Assembly (NCBI GenBank): GCA_916613615.1
Contig: OU744720.1
Coordinates: 66,499,971-66,563,970, forward strand
DNA: 64,000 nt
Reading direction: 5' to 3'
Source of the DNA: Steromphala cineraria
Lineage: Eukaryota > Mollusca > Gastropoda > Trochida > Trochidae
Shown: piece after piece, positions 47,891 through 60,810 of the stretch
Position numbering within the stretch: position 1 is the first letter of the stretch
How the letters are laid out: each line of letters starts with the position of its first letter
Notes under the pieces: generated by a model
What the model was told of the DNA's origin: nothing
Seen by the model: the letters and a program-made list of their open reading frames with translations, nothing else
Database searches by the model: none
Program-made: the position numbers and the translations under genes

Positions 47891-48258
47891 CATTCTCTCC
47901 CCACAGAGGCAGCTCAGTCATACCCGAGTTAGCCTTTGTTCTATTACGCCAAAATCAAGGGGTTCCGGCAGATTGCCCTAGCGGCAAAAAGATGTAACTT
48001 GAGTTATCTCCCTTTTTGCCGCCGATGGAAACACCTTTTGGATATCAACGACTCGGGTAATTCTCAACGGTCGTATAATTATCTCCCCTGGATGTTATAT
48101 TTCAACAATAGCTTTGCCAAACCACACGGGAATAGCCGAGCTTTTGCGAATGGCCACTTTTGAAACGGCGTCGCTGATTGCACAACTAACTGCGATTGCC
48201 TCCAATCAGATTTCTACTTTTCTATCCCATGTATTAGCCGTACTAGAACAGAGGCTAA
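47891..48258 (+). mobile_element. CATTCTCTCC-TIR element copy 1, block B version with right end deleted
   Basis: Same insertion as 21992-22611 with the same left flank GAGTAAGAG. The outer ~45 bp of the right terminal repeat and most of the second target duplication are missing: GAGGCTAA joins directly to AAGTAGAAAG. It also lacks the 214-bp internal segment. A frame at 47936-48163 (A-K-I-K-G-F-R-Q-I-A-L-A-A-K-R...) may be the element's decayed coding region. Confidence 0.88.
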
Positions 48259-48377
48259 AAGTAGAAAGTAAAAGTTTCACTTCAGAGGAAGTACAATCAA
48301 TATTTGTGCCTGTAGTGAAAACACTAGGAAGGAAGCTTGTAGTTCCCGTTGAGGAGATCGTTGCGTCACAGCGTTGA
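48114..48377 (+). CDS. 87-codon frame spanning element and flank
   Basis: The frame starts MPNHTGIAELLRMATFETAS and continues through A-S-N-Q-I-S-T-F-L-S-H into E-S-K-S-F-T-S-E-E-V-Q. The first ~48 codons lie in the CATTCTCTCC element, the rest in flanking DNA. The two are joined because the right terminal repeat is deleted in block B. In block A the terminal repeat interrupts the frame with a stop. It has the look of a real helical protein, but its history points to a chance fusion. Confidence 0.25.
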   Translation: MPNHTGIAELLRMATFETASLIAQLTAIASNQISTFLSHVLAVLEQRLKVESKSFTSEEVQSIFVPVVKTLGRKLVVPVEEIVASQR

Positions 48378-49524
48378 TTAGGATTGGCGAAAACCAACTC
48401 AGAAGTGATGTTATCGGTATGCAGCTTGAGGATAATTCAAAATATGGATTCTTTCAAATTCGTGGATTTTCTTAACGTAAACAGATGTTTTTCAACTTAC
48501 TAATTTATTTACTTTCTGAAGACACAAAGTTTCAGTCGACATTCCCATTCGTGAATAAACACATATCATATTTTGTATGGTATTGTTTCCTTTGCCACTG
48601 ACTATATTGCTTTTGGCAGCATATGTTTTTCAAATGTTGTATTGAAGTAAATATATCAATTTGACCTGGATGATGTGTTAACATCTATGCCTGAAATTAC
48701 TTTTGTTGTATTCTCGTTGGCATGGCTTGCCAAATCAGATTAAGTCAGATCATAAGTAAACACTGAAATAAGAAGGCGTTGACACATTCGCGTTTGCACA
48801 GTTAATTTGGCTTAATGTTTAGATTTGAGATTCGTTTGTGATTTATTCAGGTAATAACTCTTCCTTTGCCTTGAGCTGCTTTTGTTGGACTAGGCTTTAT
48901 TTATGTCGTAAAAGTCAGTTTATTTCTTTAAAGTCTAAATTGTCATTTAATTATTCCTATTATCTCTTAAATGGTTCCTAAAACATAAAATTGTTATATC
49001 ACATTTTCTTATTCTGTCGAGTAATTTCTACTCCATCTTACCACTGTTTTCTAAAAAATTGTGTTTCTTTTTGATAAATTCCTAGTCGTTTTTTTTACAA
49101 GGTTATATGTCATAATTAAATAGATAAGAGATAATAAAAGTGATAATATAGGTGGAAGGTGGGTATACATGTAGTTACGAGCTCCGACCATCTGTTCGTC
49201 TGTGTTTCCGTTCCAAGAACGAACTGAGAACTTGGGAAGTTATATATGACAAAATTTGCTTTGAGTCTTCAGGATGTCGAAAAGGAAAAGTTTGTAGTTT
49301 TTCTTAGACAGTTATTGCTCTTGTTCCATATTTGGGACTCTGGGGGTATCTTCAAAGGTGACAAAACAGTTCTTAGAAACTATTAAAAAAACTATAATAA
49401 TCTTCCTTTGCATCAGAAACACATTTAGCTACATGTAAACAAAAAACGTGTATCAACAATTTACATGAACAAATGACTTCCAGCCCTGCTAGTCGATTGT
49501 TAGTTTTGTGTTGTTCAGTTCAAG
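48378..49524. other. Non-coding part of block B
   Basis: Counterpart of 22737-25054, shorter because 23678-24000 and 24075-24925 are not present. No gene seen. Confidence 0.6.
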
Positions 49525-49626
49525 TCAGTTCCTGTCGTGTTTACCCAAGGGACATTCAACTCTGGGGAGTGTTTTAATTGAGCAGACTGACACATCTGGT
49601 TTTATCAGGCAAATCAAGGACGTCAT
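49525..49626 (-). pseudogene. DVSVC motif frame, block B copy
   Basis: The 33-codon minus-strand counterpart of 25055-25156, starting MTSLICLIKPDVSVC and ending with P-L-G-K. The P-L-G form is closer to the 28193 and 3068 versions than copy A's S-L-G. Confidence 0.45.
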
Positions 49627-49712
49627 TTACACAATTACAAGTGAAATAGTGGCACAATTAGCCAATGTCCCATGTTCGTCCATCTTATTCAAATAGGGCA
49701 AATACCAGGCTT

Positions 49713-49905
49713 CAAGAAAAGTGTTAACTCACTAGAAACGTTTTATTATTTCGTTTGTTAACATTGTAGTTTGGGTTTTGTTTCTAGCTTTATCATTTTT
49801 ATCAGAGGTAGAAATATTTATGTAAAGTTTATATTTCGTAATCATCTGTTTGATTCAAAACATGTCCTTCTGGCTAGTTATATTAAATAACTACAAGTCA
49901 CGTTG
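49713..49905. other. ~190-bp segment found only in block B
   Basis: Block A reads CCAGGCTGATTTATTG across this point. AT-rich with no terminal structure seen. Confidence 0.6.
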
Positions 49906-50741
49906 ATTTATTGTTGGAAATTATTATTTTTTTATATCAAACTAACTCAATTTCCATCCTAGCCATAATCAAACTATTAATGTGGTACAAACTTAGGAAT
50001 CCTTATGGCTACCGACGAAGTTGTTTCAAATATTTCCCTATCTTGTTTTTGTTGAATGAAAAGCCAACAATGTGTTTCGATTGAACTGTTTTCAGTAGGT
50101 TTTATTAATATGTCAGATGATGTTCATGTGTCATTATTTATATCATAGATTTCACTAAACAATATGACACTTTCAATACCGATGCCACATATACCATTCC
50201 ATTTGTGCTTCACAACGTATGCTTTGTGAATATAATACGAAAATATTCAAGTCACAAACACAGTTTAAAATATGTCTGCAGTTCCGACAATCCTGGCAAC
50301 AATATCAACGAAAATTTCCAATTGTCTGCAAAATCCCGATTGATGTAAAGCATTACTTTCACTGTATACATGTACATGTAACCAGAAATATATGAAACGT
50401 CCTTACAGATTTCATTTTAACTCCTTTTAGTTAGAAGAAAACTATACAGTTTTTAATATTTTTTCAATAAAAATGGTTAGGAAATGTGTTTTGAATATGC
50501 GCTTCCATTTTGATTTTTAATTAGTGCAAGTCATTTCTCAAGGGCCTCACCTGGTTTTACATCACAAGATTTTTTGTATTTGTTTTGTGATGAGTGCATT
50601 CTGGACAATGAATCGATACTGGAGCAGATGTGGGCTTCAACGTGAAGGCCATCCCTTCATGCAAGTGGAATTCTTTATTTGATATTCTAATTTTGTAGTT
50701 TTTAAGAAAATATTCAAGCATGTAATTTTTTAGTAACAGTG

Positions 50742-52297
50742 CTTTTACAAAATTGTTTCTTGCTGAGTATTCAATGTATCATTGCAAACAACGTCTAGGT
50801 TAAACGAATGCTTACTCTGGTTATTCCTTATTGCACTATAGATAAGCTTTGTGTGAAACACGATGGGAAAGGCACTGTTAACAACTCCAATCAAGAACTC
50901 ATTTCTTGTATATTAAAAATGCTTAATTAGTATTTGCTTTCAGCTAGTTTTTTATCCAAAGTTCGTTAAGGAAAATATCGTGAGTACATATGTGAACGAA
51001 GCAGCTTAGATTCTGAGAAAAAAAAAATCTTTCCTTAACATGTATTGAGGCAACTTTCAAAATTCTGTTTGTATATCTCATGAAGAATAATCTAAAGTTC
51101 GAATGACCAATTCATTTACAGCTTATCTGGCGGATTTCAGACATGTGTTTACATTTGGCATCAGTTTAAAGCATTACAACGCGATCCAGTTAAAGCCTTT
51201 TATTACACGAATCATGTGTATTCTAATCAATACTGTTCAACTCTGTTAGTCTAGTGTTTGGATCTGAGCTATTTGAACCTGTCGCAATATCTAAATACAT
51301 TTAGCGAGATGAACTACCAACGGTAATTAATGCCTCATTTCAATGGATATCTGTCCAGGGTGAAAATCTTAATGGGCGATAACTAATCACTATCTTTGCT
51401 ACCCATCCTGAACGTGTGATCGGTTCTTTGAAGTATTTGTCAATAAATACTATGTAAGCTTAAAAATTACCATCTCATGTTCAACTTGTGCTTGTTTAAT
51501 CTGTCGTCGCAGGTGGATCCTCATGTTCGACCCTGTTGTATCAAAGGTTAGCTTCCTACCAACTGCGTTAACTGCGTAACAAACATTTTTCCTTTTGGAT
51601 TTTTACAGCGCACTCTAAATCAAGACTAAAATGTGTCCTGGCACTAACATGAGATACTTCCAATTTTTCAACAACAAGTTTAATAGTATCAGCGTAAAAG
51701 GGAAAGAGGGGTTATAGTACTTATAAACGTTTGAAGGAAATCGAGCGCTTTATCGAGTTTACTTCTAAAATCGTCTGTATATGGATGTGTATATGATTTT
51801 ATATAGATGGGAAATAAAGTAATTTAGACTGGCCTGCGTTTCCTCAACATGCAATAGATATATATGTGTCTATGGGAAATATATGTTTAAATCGTCATTT
51901 ATTATCATGTGAGATATAGTAGCTTCATAAAACGTTTTGCAGACTTGTTCCCCGAAGTAAATTCCATTTCATATGTTACAAGACGTGAATGTGAGTATAT
52001 TTGTTGTTTTGGAGGGGCGATTATCCCAACTGCTACGTGAAAAGCAACGATTTACGGAAAGAATACACCAAATGGTTCATGAAAGAAGGTTACTGATGAA
52101 CAAAGTGCTCAAGAACAACAGTATTAACTGCAGGTGCATATTCCCTTATGCACAAATAAATGAGTATGTCTTAATTTAGGCTGGGCATTTCACAACTTAA
52201 AGGACAACTGGGGAAGGTAAAACAACAAAGTGCACAATTCTAACTAGGGATTGAAGACAGAGTTCTCCCTTTCGAAAATGGAAAAACAACAGTTGTT
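50742..52297. other. 1.55-kb segment found only in block B
   Basis: Block A joins GTAACACTGG to TTTATTTAGTGCATTTCACTC near 26907. The extra segment contains a possible tRNA-like SINE head (51505-51580) and a 68-codon frame at 51973-52179 with no domain. Its right end (TTGAAGACAGAGTTCTCCCTTT, 52243 on) resembles 59774 onward, so part of it is a dispersed repeat. Confidence 0.65.
51505..51580 (-). mobile_element. Possible tRNA-derived SINE head
   Basis: On the minus strand GCAGTTGGTAGGAAGC resembles a tRNA A box and GGGTCGAACATGAGGATCC a degraded B box, about 33 bp apart. No clear acceptor stem or tail was found. Low certainty. Confidence 0.3.
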
Positions 52298-52705
52298 AAT
52301 TTATTGCATTTCACTCGAAACGTAACTCAACGGGGTATATAACTATATAACTTTCATTTTAAAAGCTTATTGTCGCACAACGTTCAGATGGCGTTACCAA
52401 ATAACAAAAGCGCTGTTAATAGTTTCCATGAGGTCAATAAGCTGTCGTGATAAAAATTAGTTAAATGGGTTTTTTTCAGATCCCTTCATGTTTGATTTAG
52501 GAGACAAATCCCTCATTTCATAACTTACTTCATAAATTGACTAGTAACTTTGCTATGGCTTTTTCATATGGAAGGGAGGAGAGCATCATTTAAAATATGA
52601 CTAATCTTACACACGGTATTTGTAAAAGGCCAAAAAGAGCTCTCGATCCTCTTTGGTGCTTACTTAGGTTATGTTATCAAACATATTTACAACGACGAAA
52701 CTTAA

Positions 52706-52838
52706 AAGGGGTATTACCACGTTTTTTGAAAATTATATATTTTAAATTTTCCACTAATAATTGAATGTAATTTATTAAACAAACCAATCATCCATAATCA
52801 GATACGAAATTATAGAGATTCACATAAAGTCCATTTGT
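52706..52838 (-). mobile_element. TTAA MITE, copy 6, fragment
   Basis: Starts after TTAA (52702-52705) with AAGGGGTATTACCACGTTTT and follows copies 3-5 to the CACATAAAGTCCATTTG position, where the minisatellite begins. Diverged. Confidence 0.75.
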
Positions 52839-52889
52839 CAGGGTCACCAAACAACAATTTAGAATCCTCCTTATCTCACTTAAGACTCT

Positions 52890-53720
52890 GCACACAAAGT
52901 GACAGCTTTCTAGGCCTGATGCTTCTGAAGGGGAAATTAAAAATTTGTTTCAAGGGTGTAGGATACAATATATAATCCTTACTAGTCAAGGAGTCTATAC
53001 ACAAGGTTTCAGCTTACTAGTCCTAATGGTTCTGGAGAAGAAGTCGAAGTAGGTTTTAAGAGTGTGTCCCCTGTGGCCCCTAATTAGAGGCCACAGGGCC
53101 ACCATAGTTACAATTTATAATTCTCACTTGTCAAGCAGTCTGTACACAACATGTCAGCTTTCTAGGCCTTATGGTTCTGGAGGAGAAAATGAAAAAGGCG
53201 TGGGCCCTGTGACAATTTATAATCCCCACGAGCCAAAGAGTCTATATACATGATTTTAGTTCTATAAGCGTCTTGGTTCCGGATTAGAAGAAAATAATAG
53301 GATTTAAGAGCGTAGCCCCTGTGGCCCTCATCAGGGGTCACAGGGTTAGTAATGTTACCATTCATAACCCCCATTAGTCTAGGAGTCTTTTGACAAGATT
53401 TCAGCTTTCTAAGCTTTTTGGTTTTTGAGAAGAAGACAAAAATAGGTTTTTCGGGCGTGACCCCTGTGGCCCTTTTTAGGAATCGCAGGTTAACCAGAGT
53501 TACAATTTATAAGTCCCACTATTCAACGAGTCTATACACAAGATTTAAGCTTTCTAAGCCTCTGGAGAAGAAGTCGAAAATAGATTGTTTTAGGCATGGC
53601 CCCTTTGGTCCCTATAAGGGGTCACAGGGTCACCAAAGTCAGTACACAACGTTTTAGCTTTCTACGCCTTTTGGTTCTGGAGAAGAAGTCGAAAATGCAC
53701 AAAGTTTAAAGACGAACGGA
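52890..53720. repeat. Degenerate minisatellite, unit about 146 bp
   Basis: Seven imperfect copies of a unit are marked by CAGCTTTCTAGGCCT-like starts at about 52904, 53011, 53156, 53255, 53402, 53548 and 53657. Full units are about 145-147 bp and short ones about 101-109 bp. Each unit has TTCTGGAGAAGAAGTCGAAA and, when full, a GACCCCTGTGGCC ... GGTCACAGGG inverted pair. Frames across it (for example 53062-53253) are by-products. Confidence 0.9.
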
Positions 53721-56700
53721 CCGTTTGACTGATGGAAGGATGGACGGATGTTTTTATATAAACAAAATAACCATTAATTTTCAAAATCTCCTTGATATAA
53801 ATACCCTCATATGTCGTATCTGGAACTATGACACCTCTCTGTAAATTCTGTTGTTTTTTTTAATATTTGTTCCTTGTGTTGGATCTTCTTTTCCAAACAA
53901 AATTTGTTGATTTCATTTATTGAAATATCGTTTCGGTAAGGTTACACACCATGCGGTCCAATTGTGGTAATATGTAGGTATAATAAAAGATTGAGTTTTA
54001 ATCTTTTCTGTACCATTTCATTTTTGGTTGTAACTATTTTTATGATTGAAATAAGTCTCCTTGTTTTAAATTGTACATTGACGGCTTGCTCCGGAGTTTT
54101 CTTTACGAAGATTTATATTCAAAGGTATTCTGTAAGCAATGTTAATTTACTGGTTCTGTAATTTAAAGTGCAATTTCTGTAAATTCCATGAAATGATGAA
54201 TGATACAACACGAAAGTATGATGAATAAAAATTACTGCTTACATACTTTGCATACTTCCATTTGACAATGAGTTCAGTGTAAACGCCTTTTCACGGAAAT
54301 TAACAAATCCCCAGCCTCTTAGTATTGCCAACATTCGTATCACAACATTATGCAAAATACAGATATCAAATGTATCTCTTAAACGACCATTTTACCTTTA
54401 TTCTGAATTTCATTTATGATTCCCGGAATTGATATTTTGAAAGACCATTTGAAGGATATTCTTGAAAAATACTTGACTCACAAGCTTTCTCAAATGTCAA
54501 ATTTGTTATCATCATATAATATATACACACGGCATTCTGTTTATAGATTTAAATGCATTTATGCTGAATGTCACTACTCAAAAACTGATTCTTTGAAGTT
54601 GTAATATAAGTAATTTGCCTATTAAGAGTCCAATTAAAAGTTTCTGATGTAAACAGGGCAAAACATCAAATGTCAAACTTCAAAGATTCTTAAAAGTTTG
54701 ATGTTCATAAACACATTGCGCGTATATAACCCAAAAAAATCATATTTCTAATGCTATCAAATAAAAATGATAAAAACCCGAAATGAGGTGCTAGTGTGGA
54801 ATATTCAATCTAGAGGAATAATGCATAAATGATGATCCTCGAAAAACTTTGAAATAAATCCAAATAAAGGAAGTTAATTTCAATTGTTACAGAAAAACAT
54901 ATCTTAAAATTAATGATTTTTTTCCATTGTTGTACGTGTTGTTACCTGGATATGTTGTTTACGTTTATTGTTCGTTTTCATGTTTGCATGTGTTATGTCC
55001 AAATCCATCTACTGATTAGACACATTACACACATTTGAGAACCTTTGCATCACTAATTTCTTCTTTCTGTTTGTGTTTTAATATCACAAAGCTAGTTACC
55101 TACTCTCTGGCAAACTGTAACATGTATATCTTGCAGGTGCAATTCAAGTAATATAACCATAGACATGAGCACATGTGACATTAATAAACCAAAACCAAAG
55201 AATAAATTCTACCAAGATATAACTTTGGTCTTGAAGGTGTGAAACGTGAGAATTATAGCTTTTTAAGCTGTCGTATGTCAAAGACGTTTAATATGCTAAC
55301 GACATATAGCAGTACACAGATACAAAAATCGGCATCGATCTAAAAGGTCTTTTAATGTTGCATTCTTCAACAACGAGCATCATGAAAGTCATAAAATGTC
55401 GTAACACTATTGGAACATTCGACTGAAGTGATATATATTAATTCAAAACGGACACATGTGAAATGGATCATCAGGCCTCGTAGCATTCAACATCTTAATT
55501 CCAAGAATATCAGGCCTAACTATAAAAATGTAACAATAATATCAAATCCTTAAACATGTCTGTGAAACATGTGCATTTCAATAACTTAAATCAATTTAGT
55601 TATTTTTTCTATCAAGATTTTCATTATGATATGTATCAAAGCTTAACAATATGTCATGATTCACAATAAAATAAATATACATGTACATTGTACCAATTCA
55701 AACGTATTGGACATTCAAAATTTGAATGAACATGCATATGATATTGTTATAAGAAATCATAATATTCCAAAAAAGGTCAACATCCAAAAATGTTTTCACC
55801 AACACTTTTACCTGATAAGAGATAAGACAATGGGTCGATAACACGTTTTTCGATAGCAAGAAAAAATCGTTTACATAATGTTTTCCTTCAATTTGATATT
55901 TGCATTTATGAAATTTTGATACTTTAATGTTTTAACACATGAAACCTTGTAATAAAAATGAAATGGAATATGGGAACGTGTAACCTGAGTATTTCAATTC
56001 TTTGTAGCCAATCGCCAAAAATGTCACACAATATTAGTTTTCCTTAAAAACGCTTATTCGCAAAGATAATGACTTTTAAAAATGACTGTTGATATGATAT
56101 TCTTGACTTAAAAATAGTGACATAATAGCAGTTTCATATGTCAAACATACCATTCGTGATTATTAGTCAACGTAAAAACTTGTGCTTTCGAATGTGACTG
56201 AAAACATTTTTGAAACCAAAATATGCTAATCTACTGTTATGTAATCTGGTTTGGTACATTTTAAAAGACATTATTGAAAATAAACTAAAGGACGATCATA
56301 TTCTAAAAGAACACACTCCAATATACCGTAAACATTGCTAGACATTATTACATGTTTTGTTATGGTAAGTTTTCTTTGTAGTGAAGTTACTCTTTTGAAT
56401 AGTTTATATTACTTAATATATATATATGAATAAAACGTTGTTTTAGAAAAACTGTCTCCACTTCAGTCGATGCTTAAGACATGTTATACTGACATCTTTA
56501 ACGGAACAAGAGTGGACGAGTTTGGTCATCTCTGGTCATCTCAAAACATCAATATTTACAGAAAGGCAGAAAACAATTATCAGTCTGTTTAAAGACCTTT
56601 TCAATCTTCGATACGTCCTTTTCGCACGATACACAAAAACGAATTGTAATTCATCAACTACTGTCCTTATCTACCTTTCGATTTCTTAAGTGCAATTTAA

Positions 56701-59444
56701 AAATACATTTAAAATATTTATAGTTACATCCCTTATTCAAACTGACATGTCAAAGTTTTAAGATAGATTGTTGTCTTTCTCTGTTATCTCTCCGTCGCAC
56801 CAAGGAGACGTGATTCGGTCAGGTTCTCACGTACACTCATATGTATAACAGTCAAGAGAATTATCATTTTGATTGTGCATTTGAGGACTAAAGGTACTCA
56901 AATCAGAAGTTCACAGTAAGAAATGATAGATACAGTCAGATAACATATATTTGTGCATGTTTATTTGCTATAATGTAACCTTATATTCTATATATATACT
57001 CTAACTTCATAATTTAACAATAGATAACATCTATCTATATTCTAATTAACAATGCGAAAAGTATAGTTTTTTAATTTTCTATGACAAAATCAAAAGTCGA
57101 GAAGACAGTTTGTTTGGTGCTTGTAAATCTATTGTATGAAATGAGATACTAAATATGCAATAATTTTTGATAGAACCAATTCTCGTTTTTCCTGAAGTTT
57201 TCGTTTACACCTGTTCACGCCAATTATTTTCTTAAGAAAAATGGTCAATAAATGATTCATCATTCGCAATTGCAAATGACAATGTATAGACATGATTGGC
57301 ATGTTGGCCACATTTTCTTTTATGAAGCCATGACGGTACGGTCTTAAACGATGAAGAACATGATCTCATTGGGGTCAGACACGTCTCAGGTCAGACAGTT
57401 CAATGTGGTTATAGCAATGTTAATGGTTCAAGCAGCTTTCAGTTCTGCGACAGGCAACGTTAATTTGGGACGCCATGCAAGATTCTGTATTTGAAAGCAA
57501 CTTTTTTTTAAACAAATAATAACAACAAAGATTCAATACTTAATCCTCAATTGGTTTCTCCTTTTGCAAATGTCAATCGTACCTTCTGAATTTCAAAATA
57601 TCAGTATTGAGTATATGAAAATATTACGTAATAAGATGCTACAATATAGCTTCTCTAATATTGGTTTTATAACATGGACACATTTAAACCTTAGGCCCAT
57701 TGTAAAAACGCTTAAACGCTATTTTCATTGCATTAAAATTGAGATATGGTAGAAGAATCAATTGTTTTTTAAAATTGTTTTTTATTACTTACAGAGGATC
57801 GCAATGCTTTTAAGCTATTACTCATTATGGTTCAATAAAACAATGTTGCAACCCAAAATGACAGGACATGTGAGAGTGCATATAATTTTGTATATAACTC
57901 ATATATACATACTGGAAAAAATTAAGCACCGCATAAATTCGAAAACCTAAATAGGATGTTCTGGCAAAGTTACGATATCTTGAATAAATTTATAACTCTT
58001 AACATAAAAATTTGGATTTTCTTGAATAATTTCTTTAAAGAAAGATCATCCATTTTATGGTATTTTTGATGGTACTAAAATTTCCCAAAAAAATAAGTAA
58101 GGCTGTAGTGCCGAACTAGGTAATAATCAATGGGTTTCGGATATCAAATACATTTGTAAATATACAAATAATCATATCTTAGAAAATACATAAGTCTAAA
58201 AAGGAGCTATAATGAACAGTGTCATTTCAGCTTTTGATAGCATCCAATCACGGGATATTTATACAGGTACAGATCAACATGAATGATGTATTAATGAGAG
58301 TTTAACAAGTTTAATTATGTATACAGAAAACTTTCCTAAAAGTATTAGATATAAGAGGATTCATTATTTATATCTTTATGTCATAATAACATGCACTTTA
58401 AATTATCTGCAAGAAAGGAATCACCCATGTAACTAATAAATTTCAATAAAGGAACATTTTGGAAAATGAAAGTACGTCTTTTTCATTGTAATACGAAAAA
58501 GGATCATTTGGCAAAGAACTAAATTAAACTCCTTGTAGGTTACGTTATTTTTTTCAGTAGTACCAATGAAGAGCGTTTATTCAATTGATTCAATCTCCTC
58601 TAAAAGTGTTTAGGTAGTAATGCTACGCGACTTCAAAGCAGTTTCAATCTAAACTGAACGGCATAAGAAAGTAATCACTTCAGTTTACTTTATCATATGT
58701 AAGATATTAAATTAAGAGTTAAATCATCGTTAAAGGAATAATTATTTTTAGTTTTTTTGTCAAATGTTTAGGTTTTTTTCAAAATTTATCTACAATTGTT
58801 CACTTACATAAAAGTCAAGTTCTTTAAGCAGACACCAACTATATTATCCAAATATTTGCAATTTGTTATTGTAACGTGCCAAAATCGAATACATCACATT
58901 TGTCTCAGATGTTAAATAAATTAAAATATACAGTGGTATGTACTTTCTTGTGCCTTGCATTTTATCCATTCATTAGAGATGTAAATATCTTCCAAAAAAA
59001 ATTTGTTTTGTAGAAAAGTGTATAGCTGCTATATTTTTATAACAAATAATCTAAAAGGTCAACATTTGTTAAAACTAAGTATTAAAGGTGGTATCATTTC
59101 ACACTTCGACATCATTTTATATTACGTTAACAATGCGTTTATCGTCAATAATGTTAAATCCCTTTTTTTCACTCAAAATCGAGGAAGGCAAGAAGGTTAT
59201 TTAAGGAAGATTCGAATCAAGAAGTAGTAATAAACATATTAAAAAATGAAAAAGTCATGATTTTGAAAGTTTATTTAAATCTTCTATATATTATTTGATA
59301 GTTTCGTACATATACATGTTTCAAAATAATACAATATCTGTTCTTGAATCTAAGAGCATTTATTATTATTGTTTTGCTTCATTTCAAACTTTTGTCCCTA
59401 TAATATGAAATATTCAGGGAATCGAAAAGGCTTTGCTTCCTTTT
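53721..59444. other. AT-rich stretch, no gene seen
   Basis: About 5.7 kb of strongly AT-rich sequence outside the duplication. ORFs are 60-65 codons, low in complexity and without domains. A GTTACCTGG and small hairpins are present but nothing supports a feature. Confidence 0.6.
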
Positions 59445-59693
59445 TTAGTTAACTTCATTGGAATATGCTACGAGGTGTGTAAATATTGAAAATATAACTT
59501 TTGTTAATATCAAATGCATGGAAAAAAATTCAGCATAACGACGACTAGAGTCTAGGAATAGATCACAACCACTTTGAATAGGAAGGAACATTGATGATGA
59601 ACAATCGAAGGAAGGATCTGCCGGCAATACCATGCTGTGAAATAAAGCTGTGACTGCAGGCAGCAATGCAATAATACATAAATAAACAATCAT
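59445..59693 (-). CDS. Weak candidate first exon with signal-peptide-like start
   Basis: From the Met at 59693 the frame reads MIVYLCIIALLPAVTALFHS, a good signal-peptide profile, followed by a polar Ser/Cys-containing stretch (S-F-D-C-S-S-S, then Q-S-G-C-D-L). The later codons become low-complexity, so if real the exon probably ends earlier. No homology recognised and no partner exon found. Confidence 0.22.
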   Translation of the reverse strand: MIVYLCIIALLPAVTALFHSMVLPADPSFDCSSSMFLPIQSGCDLFLDSSRRYAEFFSMHLILTKVIFSIFTHLVAYSNEVN

Positions 59694-59714
59694 GTCTTCA
59701 ATTAGTCTAGGCAA

Positions 59715-60806
59715 TATATCAACATGATGAACAGTTGGAACGGTTAATCAATGAAATACTATTCCAAATAGGAGTTGAAGACTGAGGTCTTGCCTTTGCA
59801 AATAGAAATATTTATTTCTGGGTTTATTAAGTGCACTGCATTCAATTATGGGCATAATAAATGGTTTAGTGGTTGTTCTTGTATTTAAGAGTTACATATA
59901 TCAAAAGTTATAATATATTGCTCAACAATGTTGAGAATAAAGATTTACTGTCAACTGGCCTAATGGAAAATTGATTGAAATTATATTACATTCACTTTCA
60001 CTTGCACCATTATGCATATCATTTGAAGAATACAGTGTCCGTGTAGCTACATGTAAGGAGGAATGTTTTATTTATTCGTGAGAACGAAAAGTCTAAAGTA
60101 TTGTCCTAAGTAAATACTTAGGTTATTTGGTATAAAATACTACAGACCTCAACGTTCATACGCATCGAATAATGGTCACATGAGCAACTTGTGTTCTTCG
60201 AATATTGTCAGTATGAACATAATGTTTGTACGCACGCCCTTAAAATTATCTAATTTGTATTTATTAATACAAATACAAAGAAAAGGGAAATAGAACAAGA
60301 CTAAATTTTAACGTCATTTCAACTGTTGGTACAATGTACATGAATAATATAGTTTAAAACTAGTTCCGCTTACTTATTTTTGTATACTCAATAGGTCCAG
60401 TTTGAAATACCAAGCATACTTCCTTTTGACCTTAAGTCCAAGGTATAGGACCTGTTTTAAATATCAGGACAATAGTTTGACCGGATTTAACTAAACGTAC
60501 TAAACAACATTTCTCTTCGAACGTTTATCAAACCCTTATGTTCAATTTTGTCTAAAATTATGGAATATATCTGCGAAGGTTGATAGATATCTAAACAAAC
60601 ATTTGAACAATATTCTTGAAATTGAACGTTCTAAATGTGGTTTATGTAATGATCATATACTAATCTTAGTCTATTTACAGAATGAAATCCATTCTTGCTT
60701 AATGTCTTATCTGACATTCAGCAAGTTTAATGTTTCCCTTCTTCGCCTTTTAAGTGTCTGATTAAGAGTAGGTTAACGTCAAAGAATGAATAATAATTGT
60801 TTACCT
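59715..60806. other. No gene seen
   Basis: AT-rich. The segment at 59774-59850 (GTTGAAGACTGAGGTCTTGCC) resembles the right end of the 50742-52297 segment, indicating a dispersed repeat. Confidence 0.5.
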
Positions 60807-60810
60807 TTAA

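Larger units (their letters stand above)
31991..52594. repeat. Segmental duplication, block B
   Basis: Second copy of the block at 14-27207, same orientation. It starts at TAAAAACGTCCCTGCAGG and ends at GGAAGGGAGGAGAGCATC. It lacks the 9.5-kb element, the 844-bp element and TTAA MITE copy 1, but carries its own insertions at 33646-35107, 35177-36337, 37577-38437, 45836-46150, 49713-49905 and 50742-52297. Confidence 0.95.

Noticed and set aside
53062..53657. Several 63-79 codon frames on both strands.
   Set aside because: They fall in the minisatellite and repeat with its period.
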